DNA from: CAZLQF01 sp964561545
GTDB taxonomy: Bacteria; Bacteroidota; Bacteroidia; CAILMK01; CAYYUA01
Assembly (NCBI GenBank): GCA_964561545.1
Contig: CAZLQF010000014.1
Coordinates: forward strand, 9,291-73,290
Direction: 5' to 3'
Length of the DNA stretch: 64,000 nucleotides
This document shows positions 1-8,379 of the stretch, in pieces. How positions within the stretch are numbered: the stretch's first letter is position 1; the number at the start of each line of letters is the position of its first letter. The position numbers were made by a program, and so were the translations under genes. The notes beneath the pieces were generated by a model. The model worked only from the letters and a program-made list of their open reading frames with translations, did no database searches and was not told the DNA's origin.

Positions 1-157
1 CTTTATTCAAACTATTCATGACGCTAAACCAGAAGGCAAGCAATAATATGGTATGTGATTATTGCTAATAAAAAATTGAATAAACGATACGACATTTTCA
101 AGTAAATAACATAAAGATTAACCCTGATACTAAATTATTCTGTAGATCTTAGCTACA

Positions 158-874
158 ATGTACCCATTTAACAGCCGTTGGAAATTGGCCCAATATTTTG
201 AATTGAAGTGGTGGCAAAATTATTTTAGGCGAAAGCATAAAAACCGTTACTACCAATGGAAATCTCAATATTGGCATCAAGTTCTTCAGGCAGGTGGTTT
301 TTCAGGATTGGATGAAAAAGAACTTAAAATCCTGGATGCCGGTTCCGGCCCTGCTGGTATTTTTACCATTTTAGATACCCATCAAGTGGATGCTATGGAT
401 CCATTGATGAATGCTTATGAAACCAAACTTCCATTATTTGATAAGCAGGATTATCCCTGGGTTCAATTTTACCAGGCTGCTCTGGAGGATTTTAAAGTAT
501 TTCAACAATCTTATGATGTCATATTTTGCATGAATGCTATCAATCATGTGGCAGATATTGAAGTTGCCACCCAACATTTAGCAGATCTGTTAAAAGACCA
601 GGGTATTTTATGGATCACAGTGGATGCCCATAATTTTCATTTTTTTAAGCATCTTTTTCGTTTAATTCCGGGAGATATTCTACATCCCCATCAATATGAG
701 CTTTCGGAATACAAGACCTTGGTTCATAACAAAGTTGGCCAGATTAGCAAGTTTATTTCCCTCAAACATGAATTTTTCTTCAACCATTATTTAATGATAG
801 CTCAAAAAACATCATTTCAAAAATTTGATGAAACTGCCGAATCATTCAAGAATTCTCTGAATTCCAATCAATGA
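158..874 (+). CDS. Class I SAM-dependent methyltransferase, substrate unknown
   Basis: The 238-residue protein has a Rossmann-type SAM-binding motif I (LDAGSGPAGIF, residues about 62-72), an acidic residue after the second strand (VDAMDP) and the later strand FCMNAINHV, the usual order for class I methyltransferases. The N-terminal 45 residues are basic and aromatic and may bind membrane or nucleic acid; this is inference. No substrate-specific motif is visible. It stands alone, with 157 bases of AT-rich sequence before it in which I see nothing else, and it converges with the DUF2279 gene 44 bases downstream. Family is fairly sure, substrate unknown. Confidence 0.75.
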   Translation: MYPFNSRWKLAQYFELKWWQNYFRRKHKNRYYQWKSQYWHQVLQAGGFSGLDEKELKILDAGSGPAGIFTILDTHQVDAMDPLMNAYETKLPLFDKQDYPWVQFYQAALEDFKVFQQSYDVIFCMNAINHVADIEVATQHLADLLKDQGILWITVDAHNFHFFKHLFRLIPGDILHPHQYELSEYKTLVHNKVGQISKFISLKHEFFFNHYLMIAQKTSFQKFDETAESFKNSLNSNQ

Positions 875-917
875 TGGATTGCTTTAAAAGCGGATTTTGA
901 ATGAGGTCGTAACTACC

Positions 918-1874
918 TTAAAAATAAATAGGATGGAATATTAGTTGGTCTTTGGAATTGTATTCAAGCGCTGGCGTGGGGAACTTTAAATAATTAGCCA
1001 CGTCAAGCAACAAGTTCAAAAATTGAGAATTTGTCTCGATTTCAGACCAATCCAGATCCGGAGCAATTAAATATTGTCGGTAACGTTCGATGGTTTTGTT
1101 GTCGGTAACTTCATAAGTTGCTCGCTCTGCTCCTAACATTTGTGCACCACTGTAGCCCGCAGCGATGTTTAACCAAGGTGGCATATTGGATTCCGGCATA
1201 AAGTCATCCATGTTTAAAGAAAGCCAAAGCGTTTGCGCGTTGTAATCTTTGATCAACTGCTCTGGTAGTGAGCTTCCAAAGAGGTCCCTTGCTCGTGGTT
1301 TTACGCTTTCCTGATAGGTGTTTGGAAACCAGGAAAATTTGGGCTGGATTCGTTGCTCATTCCATAATATCTCCTGACCAATTAAAAGGGCAGATCCTGC
1401 TGTGTTAGCGGCAAAGTCGGTTGTCGAGGCGCCCCATTTTGCTGAAAATCCATCCAATATCTCTACGGTTGCTAGGAAAAATGAGCCGTAAAGCCCACCA
1501 TACCAAATAGCTTTATCATCCTTGACCCCGGCCCATCGAAGTGTATTTAGGCCCAAATGTCCAAAAAGGTAAGCGGAGTAGAGATGGCCGGCTTTATCAA
1601 CTTGCAGCCAACCACTTTGGTCGTTGAAGAAATGAAAGGAAGTTCTTTCATAATTCTGGTACCACAAGCTGTTGAGGCCGATCATTACCCCCGAATAAAA
1701 TCCAAAGCCGGTTCCAGCAACGGTTAAAGTTCGTGATTGATGGTACCCTGGAGATTGGGTTAGAAAACCAAGGGTATCATCTTCATACATATTGAGGGGC
1801 TGACTTGATAAAGCATTATTCGATAATCCAAAAAATAGGCCAATCAATAAAATTCGGGCGAACAACCCCAACAT
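918..1874 (-). CDS. DUF2279 family envelope protein
   Basis: The 318-residue protein starts with a signal peptide (hydrophobic residues about 4-20, cleavage near SSQ). The core from residue about 92 (DKAGHLYSAYLFGH, then the hydrophobic segment around WYGGLYGSFFLATVEILDG and DFAANTAGSALLIGQ) matches what I know of DUF2279, a predicted periplasmic or membrane-associated family with conserved His, Glu and Asp residues reminiscent of small integral enzymes. Its function is not known. It is the last gene of a minus-strand run whose neighbours (Yip1-like and a T9SS cargo gene) do not suggest a pathway. Confidence 0.75.
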   Translation of the reverse strand: MLGLFARILLIGLFFGLSNNALSSQPLNMYEDDTLGFLTQSPGYHQSRTLTVAGTGFGFYSGVMIGLNSLWYQNYERTSFHFFNDQSGWLQVDKAGHLYSAYLFGHLGLNTLRWAGVKDDKAIWYGGLYGSFFLATVEILDGFSAKWGASTTDFAANTAGSALLIGQEILWNEQRIQPKFSWFPNTYQESVKPRARDLFGSSLPEQLIKDYNAQTLWLSLNMDDFMPESNMPPWLNIAAGYSGAQMLGAERATYEVTDNKTIERYRQYLIAPDLDWSEIETNSQFLNLLLDVANYLKFPTPALEYNSKDQLIFHPIYF

Positions 1875-1926
1875 AAGATTTGAATTTACACCATCTCTTC
1901 CAACATTTGCATTGGATGAAATTTAA

Positions 1927-2442
1927 TTACCCGATTAAAGCGTTAATTAAACTGTTAATAATGACATAAACGATGAAACCAAGCAAGACCACAAAAATAG
2001 CTCGCCAAGTATGCTGGTAATCAAGGGCTTGTCTTACTGCTATCACCATTGCAATCAGCATCCAAATATTAGCAATTACCATTACAACGCCTTGTATTGC
2101 TGTAATGATGCCAAGAACTTTAATTACGCCGGGGGCACTTGCAAAGCCTAAAGTCCTTAGCATTTCTTTAAAGTCTGATTCAGTGTTTTCGCCAGGTAGT
2201 ACTTTGGTGCCTATAATGTACGTTAAGTAAGCCCAAACAACCCAACTGATCAAAGCTGCAACGATGCCCAGGATTAAGCCACCAAATTCCTTCTCTGGTA
2301 AAAATGCAATGCCTGAGGCTAAACTAGCCAATACAACCACCCAAACAGCCTGTTTAAGCGATGATTCATCGGCTTCTACTTCTTCATACAAATCACTTTC
2401 GAGCTTTGCAGCCCTTACCATTCTATTAAATAACTGTTTCAT
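1927..2442 (-). CDS. Yip1-domain integral membrane protein
   Basis: About 171 residues with roughly four to five hydrophobic segments (beginning near VWVVVLASLASGIAF and ending VLLGFIVYVIINSL). The segment order and the short Pro/Gly-containing central loop with FASAPGVIKVLG resemble bacterial Yip1/YIP1-family proteins, whose function in bacteria is not established. I chose the ATG at 2442 (MKQLFNRM); a TTG five codons upstream (2457) is also open, but nothing favours it. The spacing to the DUF2279 gene is 52 bases, so co-transcription is possible. Confidence 0.7.
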   Translation of the reverse strand: MKQLFNRMVRAAKLESDLYEEVEADESSLKQAVWVVVLASLASGIAFLPEKEFGGLILGIVAALISWVVWAYLTYIIGTKVLPGENTESDFKEMLRTLGFASAPGVIKVLGIITAIQGVVMVIANIWMLIAMVIAVRQALDYQHTWRAIFVVLLGFIVYVIINSLINALIG

Positions 2443-2515
2443 AGGTCTTTTTGCCAAAAATTTAAAAATCCGAAAAATTGCTTTAGCGAACGTTTAAAGG
2501 TTTCAATTTATTGAT

Positions 2516-2920
2516 TTATCTAACTTTGTTAAAACGATTGATGATTTTCAAGTTGCCGGCTTTAATAGAATAAAAATAAATCCCAGGTTTTAAGTTGCCG
2601 GCATTGTAGTCAACTTTGTGCTCACCTTGGTCGAGGTTATCTTTCAGCACATTTTTGACTTTGTTGCCCAACAAATCGTAGACATTTACTTCTACTTTCA
2701 TGCTTTTCTTAATGGTAAAAACAAATTTAGTTTTTTCTTGTACGGGATTTGGAAAATTGCCTTTGACTTTTAACTTATCTTCGCTATTTTGATTCTTGCT
2801 TTTTGTTAAAGCAATCTCATCCGATTGAGTCTTGCGCTCAGAGAATTGTTTTTGACCAATAGCAGAAGGTGTAAAGTTTAAAAGTAATGCTGCTAAAAGT
2901 AGTGTAAATAATTGTTTCAT
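2516..2920 (-). CDS. Small secreted protein with T9SS type A sorting domain
   Basis: The 134-residue product has a signal peptide (MKQLFTLLLAALLLNF) and, from about residue 52, a complete type A C-terminal sorting domain. The domain shows GNFPNPVQEKTKF, VEVNVYDLLGNKV, a GEH-Y turn, LKPGIYFYSI and a terminal basic strand. Only about 30 polar residues lie between signal peptide and sorting domain, so the protein is almost nothing but a sorting signal, perhaps a small exported peptide. I start at the ATG at 2920, because an ATG seven codons upstream would put polar residues before the signal peptide. Export by the type IX system to the surface or medium is inferred from the domain. Confidence 0.75.
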   Translation of the reverse strand: MKQLFTLLLAALLLNFTPSAIGQKQFSERKTQSDEIALTKSKNQNSEDKLKVKGNFPNPVQEKTKFVFTIKKSMKVEVNVYDLLGNKVKNVLKDNLDQGEHKVDYNAGNLKPGIYFYSIKAGNLKIINRFNKVR

Positions 2921-3005
2921 AATACCTGTTTTTATTCCCATAAGTATAATTCAAAGATGTTAATTTTTTATTATCCCAGAAAATTAATGGGTTTAATTTT
3001 AAGGG

Positions 3006-3614
3006 TTAATGCATTCTATCTCCTCGGATTTCAAGATTGTTGATAATATCTGCTTCAATTTTTAGAAACTCCTGCCATCTTTTATTTACGGTCTCTTCAG
3101 GTACATAAGCTTTGGCTAAATCTAAAAACATTCTGTAGTGACCGGCTTCTGATACCATTAAATCATAATAAAATTGTTGTAGTTCCTGGTCTTTTATATT
3201 CTGATGTAGTAGCTTAAATCGTTCGCAACTTCTGGCCTCTATTAAAGCACTTGTTAAAAGTTTATCCAAAAATTGTTCTTCGTCTTTATTGCCTTTTCTT
3301 ATATGTTTCAATAATTTATTAACATATTCATCCTTGCGCTGGCGCCCTAATTTTAAATTACGCTTTTCAATTTGATTCAAAACCATTCTAAAGTGGCCCC
3401 ATTCTTCTGTTACCACAGGTGCTAATTGATAGACTAACAGCGTTTTATAAGGGTATTGAACTATCAAAGAAATACAAGTTGTCGCAGCTTTTTGTTCGCA
3501 ATAGGCATGATCGGTAAGTATTTCCTGGATACTGATTCCTGCTAAATTTGCCCATCTTGGATCGGTTGGGAGTTGTAAGCCTAAAACACTTTTGGTGTAA
3601 GTTTCATTTTCCAT
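3006..3614 (-). CDS. miaE: tRNA-(ms2io6A)-hydroxylase
   Basis: MiaE is a di-iron monooxygenase that hydroxylates the isopentenyl side chain of ms2i6A37 in tRNA. The 202-residue protein is all helical and shows the ferritin-like ligand pattern: EEWGHFRMV (about residues 70-78), SALIEARSCERFKLL and SEAGHYRMFLDLA, i.e. two ExxH motifs with the intervening Glu residues. Length matches the family (about 190-250). The start ATG lies 21 bases downstream of the stop of the free-methionine sulfoxide reductase gene, so the two probably form one transcript. Neither miaA nor miaB is in the window. Confidence 0.9.
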   Translation of the reverse strand: MENETYTKSVLGLQLPTDPRWANLAGISIQEILTDHAYCEQKAATTCISLIVQYPYKTLLVYQLAPVVTEEWGHFRMVLNQIEKRNLKLGRQRKDEYVNKLLKHIRKGNKDEEQFLDKLLTSALIEARSCERFKLLHQNIKDQELQQFYYDLMVSEAGHYRMFLDLAKAYVPEETVNKRWQEFLKIEADIINNLEIRGDRMH

Positions 3615-3635
3615 ATTCCAATTTTTTTATATTCA

Positions 3636-4097
3636 TCACAAAATACGTTCCGAAATAAATTTAGTCACTTCTTCAAGGTATCGTTGATCGGTTTCATCAA
3701 AAACATCTTTTTCCAAATGATCGATATCAAGTACAAATTCAACGCGATTGCTCTTAGTGCCAGGAACAACAATTTCAGCGCTGGTTTCTTCGTGGCAGGC
3801 AATGTAGTTGGTTAGCAGGCTTACATCATTCACGTATTGGGTTAAGCCCGAATTGGCCACGGTACCACATAAGCCACTGCCATATTGGATTTTCATGCAT
3901 GCTGTCATTCCCTGAAAAGGCCCAAGAACCATTTTATCAGGTTTGCAATAATAAATTCCAATCCAGAAAAAATCCATTTGATACTTCATAGCAGCCAGCA
4001 CATTACAGAGCATGGTGCTTTTGTCAATCTCCTTTTCAAGCAATGGTTCTAATTGTTTGAGTAGTTCTTGGTATTGGGCTTCCTTGCTTTGGTTCAT
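3636..4097 (-). CDS. msrC: Free methionine-(R)-sulfoxide reductase (GAF domain)
   Basis: This is a 153-residue single GAF domain. The three cysteines of the fRMsr family are present at C67 (GMTACMKI), C77 (GSGLCGT) and C101 (NYIACHEET); their spacing of 10 and 24 residues equals that known for the yeast enzyme. EIVVP follows, as in the family. The enzyme reduces free methionine-R-sulfoxide in the cytoplasm and is recycled by thioredoxin. It sits upstream of miaE by 21 bases. Because the catalytic cysteines are intact, I prefer this call to an uncharacterised GAF sensor. Confidence 0.88.
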   Translation of the reverse strand: MNQSKEAQYQELLKQLEPLLEKEIDKSTMLCNVLAAMKYQMDFFWIGIYYCKPDKMVLGPFQGMTACMKIQYGSGLCGTVANSGLTQYVNDVSLLTNYIACHEETSAEIVVPGTKSNRVEFVLDIDHLEKDVFDETDQRYLEEVTKFISERIL

Positions 4098-4470
4098 TAG
4101 TTTTGCTCTTTTATCTTAATCAAATGGTTTAAAAAGCGATACCGTTCGTAACTGAATTTTTGAATGGTTGAGTTTTTGAGCGGTTGAATGGTTTGGAAAA
4201 AGGGTTCTTAGATTTTTGTGTCAGATTTCTGATTAGAAGGGGTTCCAAAAGCGATTAAAGCTTAAAATTCAAGAAATCAAGCCATTTAAAAAAGCAATCA
4301 ACATCTGAAATGCATTTTCATCATATCTCCACGTCATTTCATTTTGATCAAGGTAGTAATTTGACAGACCCATGAACAAACCAACCGAGCAACACAATCT
4401 ATAATGGAAACCCTCATTTTTTGCTATTTTCGTGCACCAAATCTATTGAAACAAGGTAAAATCACGATCC
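4098..4470 (+). other. Intergenic region, divergent, no gene seen
   Basis: This 373-base AT-rich stretch separates the msrC-miaE genes (leftward) from leuS (rightward), so it must hold both promoters. Around 4145-4195 there is a loose run of related words (gaatttttgaatggttgag, tttttgagcggttgaatgg) that looks like degenerate low-complexity repetition. No reading frame with recognisable protein similarity and no strong terminator hairpin was seen. A TATTTTCG at about 4423 is one base off the Bacteroidota -7 element and is the best, weak, candidate for leuS. Confidence 0.5.
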
Positions 4471-7242
4471 ATGGCTGAATTCAACTTTCAGAAGATCGAC
4501 CAAAAGTGGCAAAACCATTGGGAAAAAAATGGTACTTTCAAGGCAGATGAAAACAGCGGCAAGCCTAAGTACTATGTCCTTGATATGTTTCCTTATCCAT
4601 CCGGAGAGGGGCTTCATGTGGGGCATCCGCTTGGCTACATCGCTTCAGATATATTTGCCCGTTATCAGCGCAACCGCGGCTATGAGGTATTACATCCCAT
4701 GGGTTTTGATGCGTTTGGGTTGCCTGCTGAACAATATGCCATTGAAACAGGGCAACATCCGGCCGTTACAACCGAACAAAACATCAAGCGCTATCGCGAT
4801 CAGCTTAAAATGCTTGGCCTGTCCTTTGATTGGTCCCGGGAGGTAAAAACTTGTGATCCCAACTACTACCAATGGACCCAATGGATTTTTCTGAAGTTTT
4901 ACAATGCCTGGTATAATAAAAGTCTTGACAAGGCAGAACCCATAGCCAAGCTGGTAGAGATTTTCAACCAAGAAGGCAATGTTAATGTCAATGCTTTTTG
5001 CAATGAGGTGCCAACTTTTACGGCTGAAACATGGCGATTAAAAAATCATGACGAAAAGGAACAGATCCTTCTAAATTACAGGCTGGCCTACATCGCTGAT
5101 TCTGAGGTTAATTGGTGCCCAGCATTGGGTACGGTTCTGGCCAACGATGAGGTTCAAAACGGTTTTTCTTTGCGTGGGAATCATCCCGTGGAGCGAAGAA
5201 AGATGCGGCAGTGGTTTTTAAGGATCACCGCTTATGCCGATCGTTTATTGGCAGACCTGGATGAAATTGATTGGCCGGATTCCATTAAGGAAGTTCAAAG
5301 GAATTGGATTGGGCGCTCTGAAGGTGCTGAGATCCTATTTCCGCTTCAAGGCCAAATGGACAAGGGATTGATGGTCTTTACCACAAGGCCTGATACCATA
5401 TTTGGCGTTACTTACATGGTGCTTGCACCTGAGCATGAAATGGCTGAAGCATTGGCCACAGAGGAATACAAAGATGAAGTTAAGGATTACATCCAATCGG
5501 CCATGCGAAAATCCGAACTGGAGCGCAAAGCGGAATCCAAAGAAATGAGCGGTGTTTTTACAGGCAGCTATGTGCTACACCCATTTACCGGTAAACTCAT
5601 TCCGGTTTGGGTAGCCGATTATGTGTTGGTTGATTATGGAACCGGAGCCATTATGGCCGTTCCCGGGCACGATGAGCGCGACCACAAATTTGCTCAAACC
5701 TATGATCTGTCCATTGTCAAGGTGATCGAGGGCGATGATGAAAGTAGTGATTTGGGTAAAAAAGAAGGGAAATTGATCAATTCGGATTTCATTAATGGCC
5801 TGGAAGTACCCGATGCCATTGAAAAGATCATTCAAACCGTGGAGGCAGAAAACATAGGTGTTCGCAAGATCAATTATAAACTCCGCGATGCCACTTTTAG
5901 CCGTCAACGGTATTGGGGCGAGCCTTTTCCAGTTGTTTATAACAATGGCGTACCGCTTGACTTGGATAAAAAAGAATTGCCAGTTGTTTTGCCCGAAGTC
6001 GAATCGTTCAAGCCGGCAGAAAGCGGAGAATCTCCATTAGCACGGGAAACCGATTGGATCAACCTGCCGGATGGAACTAAACGCGAAACCCATACCATGC
6101 CTGGTTATGCTGGCTCCTCTTGGTACTTTCTACGCTACATGGATCCTATGAATAACAAGGAATTGGTATCTGAAGAAAGAGAAGCTTTTTGGCAAAATGT
6201 GGATTTCTATGTGGGCGGATCGGAGCATGCTACCGGGCACTTGATGTATGCCCGTTTTTGGCAAAAATTTCTTTATGACCTTGGTTGCGTTTCGCAAAAA
6301 GAGCCTTTTAAAAAGATGGTCAACCAAGGCATGATAGAGGGCTACTCTGCTTTCGTTTATCGCGTAAAAGGGGAGCATAAGTTTGTTTCCTACAACTTGC
6401 GCAAAAATTATGACACCATTCCAATGCATGTGGACGTGCATTTAATCCGTGATAATGTTTTGGATGTAGAGGCTTTTCGCCAATGGCGGAAAGAATACAA
6501 GGATGCCGAATTTTTGACAGAGGATGGCCAATATATTGTGGGCCGCGAGATTGAGAAAATGTCCAAATCCAAGTACAACGTTATCAATCCCGATGATGTG
6601 ATCGATGAATACGGATGTGATACTTTTAGGATGTATGAGATGTTCCTGGGGCCGGTTGAACAATCAAAACCTTGGCAAACCGAAGGCATTGAAGGGGTTT
6701 ACAAATTCCTAAAAAAATTCTGGCGCTTGTTCATCAATTATGATCAACAATTACATATTACTGATGAAGCGCCCAATGAAGATGAATTAAAAGTGCTTCA
6801 CAAAGCCATCAAAAACATTAAAACGGATGTTGAACGGTTTTCTTTAAACACATGCGTCAGTCATTTTATGATCGCGGCCAATGAACTCACCAAATTAAAT
6901 TGCCATAAAAAAGCTGTCTTAGAGCCCTTACTCATTTTGCTATCCCCGTTTGCGCCCCATATGACAGAAGAAATTTGGGAACAATTGGGCTATGAGCCTT
7001 CCATCAGCAATGCGCCATGCCCTGAATACAACGAGGATTATCTGAAAGAAGAGGTCCATCAATATCCCATTTCGATCAATGGTAAAGTAAGGGCTAAGCA
7101 AGAATTTCCCGTTGACAAGTCCCAAGCGGAAATAGAGCAGGAAGTGTTTGAAATACCAGCTGTTAAGAAATGGACTGAGGGCAAAGCCGTTAAAAAGATA
7201 ATTTATAAGCCAGGGAAGATCATTAACATTGTAGTGAATTGA
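4471..7242 (+). CDS. leuS: Leucyl-tRNA synthetase
   Basis: The 923-residue class Ia synthetase charges tRNA-Leu. The HIGH signature is HVGH at residues 49-52 after PYPSGEGL; the KMSKS loop is at residues 696-700. The CP1 editing domain is present, with its threonine-rich TTRPDTIFGVTYMVLAPEH segment near residue 310 and GHDERD further on. The tRNA-binding helical domain (FAPHMTEEIWEQLG) and C-terminal domain follow. It is about 60 residues longer than the E. coli enzyme. One extra block lies between the editing domain and KMSKS (around residues 620-690), which I believe is common in Bacteroidota. It is monocistronic here. Confidence 0.97.
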   Translation: MAEFNFQKIDQKWQNHWEKNGTFKADENSGKPKYYVLDMFPYPSGEGLHVGHPLGYIASDIFARYQRNRGYEVLHPMGFDAFGLPAEQYAIETGQHPAVTTEQNIKRYRDQLKMLGLSFDWSREVKTCDPNYYQWTQWIFLKFYNAWYNKSLDKAEPIAKLVEIFNQEGNVNVNAFCNEVPTFTAETWRLKNHDEKEQILLNYRLAYIADSEVNWCPALGTVLANDEVQNGFSLRGNHPVERRKMRQWFLRITAYADRLLADLDEIDWPDSIKEVQRNWIGRSEGAEILFPLQGQMDKGLMVFTTRPDTIFGVTYMVLAPEHEMAEALATEEYKDEVKDYIQSAMRKSELERKAESKEMSGVFTGSYVLHPFTGKLIPVWVADYVLVDYGTGAIMAVPGHDERDHKFAQTYDLSIVKVIEGDDESSDLGKKEGKLINSDFINGLEVPDAIEKIIQTVEAENIGVRKINYKLRDATFSRQRYWGEPFPVVYNNGVPLDLDKKELPVVLPEVESFKPAESGESPLARETDWINLPDGTKRETHTMPGYAGSSWYFLRYMDPMNNKELVSEEREAFWQNVDFYVGGSEHATGHLMYARFWQKFLYDLGCVSQKEPFKKMVNQGMIEGYSAFVYRVKGEHKFVSYNLRKNYDTIPMHVDVHLIRDNVLDVEAFRQWRKEYKDAEFLTEDGQYIVGREIEKMSKSKYNVINPDDVIDEYGCDTFRMYEMFLGPVEQSKPWQTEGIEGVYKFLKKFWRLFINYDQQLHITDEAPNEDELKVLHKAIKNIKTDVERFSLNTCVSHFMIAANELTKLNCHKKAVLEPLLILLSPFAPHMTEEIWEQLGYEPSISNAPCPEYNEDYLKEEVHQYPISINGKVRAKQEFPVDKSQAEIEQEVFEIPAVKKWTEGKAVKKIIYKPGKIINIVVN

Positions 7243-7668
7243 TAACTGGCGTTCACGCAGGCTCTTTCAATAAAACGTTATGATAACATTAAAGGTGTTA
7301 TTAAAGCAAGCAACATTGCTAAAAAGTTGAGGACTTTGCGGTTACTTATTTACAGCGAACTGCCGATTCCCTTAATACCCTTTTTTTGGTTTTAGTAAAA
7401 TGCCTAAGGATGTATTTTTCTTAAGGTTATAAGCACAGGTTTTCGGAAAACTTGCCTGAAAGTAAACCATAGCTACAAACCTCAAATTATCGTAGTTAAA
7501 GAACCGTTGAAAGTTCAAACGTTTGAGGTGTAATGGTCCGAGTTGGATTCAAATTATTTCATTTATGTCAACCTCGTTGATACAAAAGTTTAAAGCCAAC
7601 AGGTAGAAGTTTAAGATTGATATGTGAAAACACTAACGCGCACAAATATTAGAACAGCGGCTCTCGAT
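7243..7668 (+). other. Intergenic region after leuS, no gene seen
   Basis: This is a 426-base gap between the convergent leuS and RsmI-like genes. A weak AT-rich hairpin (ATAACA/TGTTAT, around 7281-7300) lies 40 bases after the leuS stop and could be a poor terminator. All six frames are broken by stops and none gave recognisable similarity. I see no RNA gene. Confidence 0.45.
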
Positions 7669-8379
7669 TTATGCATTGCCGATCAAGAAAATGGCTTTTC
7701 TTTTATTAAAATTTTTGTTCAATTGTTTCCAGGTGCCCACATCCAAGGTAAGAATTTCCTCTTGAGGGCTCGAAATATCGCAAGCTACACAAAGCATTGT
7801 TTGTGGGTGACAGGATTTCAGGATACTTTCAACCATGGCCTGGTTGCGGTAGGGTGTTTCCATAAAAATCTGGGCATATCCGGTTTGCAGGGCTTGCTTT
7901 TCAATGGTTTTAAGCTGCTGTTCCCTTTGGTTTTTTTTGATGGGCAAATAACCATGAAACGTAAAGGATTGTCCATTAAGCCCTGAGGCCATTAAAGCCA
8001 TGAAAATAGAGGATGGACCGGATAAGGGTTTTACTGAAATGCCATTTTTATGCGCTTCTTGAATAAGATGGCTACCCGGATCAGCTATTGCCGGGGTTCC
8101 TGCTTCAGAAATGAGGCCCATGTCGTTTCCCTTGAACAGTGGCATCAGTGCTTTTAATTGTTCCTCGGCATCCGTCTTCTTGTCTACTTTGTGGAATTCC
8201 AGATGGTCAAAAGGGCTGGGAACGCCGCAGGTTTTAAGGAAGCGCCGTGCGTTTTTGGGGTTTTCAACGATAAAATATTCCAATGCTTTGATCAGGGATA
8301 AATTGTAAGCCGGCAAAACATTTTCTGGCGCTGTATCTGCAATGAGATTAGGTAGTAAGTATAAATTGCCTGGTACCAT
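7669..8379 (-). CDS. RsmI-like tetrapyrrole-methylase-fold methyltransferase
   Basis: The 236-residue protein belongs to the SAM-dependent tetrapyrrole (corrin/porphyrin) methylase fold. It shows GNLYLLPNLIAD near the start, the acidic GLISEAGTPAIADPGS motif (about residues 94-109) and PLSGPSSIFMALMASG, all typical of the RsmI/YraL branch that 2'-O-methylates C1402 of 16S rRNA. It is shorter and more divergent than canonical RsmI (about 280 residues). I therefore leave the symbol blank: it may be a second Bacteroidota paralogue rather than true RsmI. The ATG directly follows the TGA of the upstream CNNM gene (TGAATG), which indicates translational coupling. Confidence 0.8.
   Translation of the reverse strand: MVPGNLYLLPNLIADTAPENVLPAYNLSLIKALEYFIVENPKNARRFLKTCGVPSPFDHLEFHKVDKKTDAEEQLKALMPLFKGNDMGLISEAGTPAIADPGSHLIQEAHKNGISVKPLSGPSSIFMALMASGLNGQSFTFHGYLPIKKNQREQQLKTIEKQALQTGYAQIFMETPYRNQAMVESILKSCHPQTMLCVACDISSPQEEILTLDVGTWKQLNKNFNKRKAIFLIGNA

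Noticed and set aside
4145..4195. Tandem repeat or CRISPR-like array upstream of leuS
   Set aside because: The words are short, irregular and low-complexity, without spacers of constant length.
6130..6441. Antisense open frames of 60-110 codons inside leuS, topA and other long genes
   Set aside because: They are in the shadow of strongly conserved genes and show no similarity or start signals of their own.
7243..7668. Decayed gene after leuS
   Set aside because: Short hydrophobic frames are broken by stops and I could not relate any to a family, unlike the Uma2 relic.
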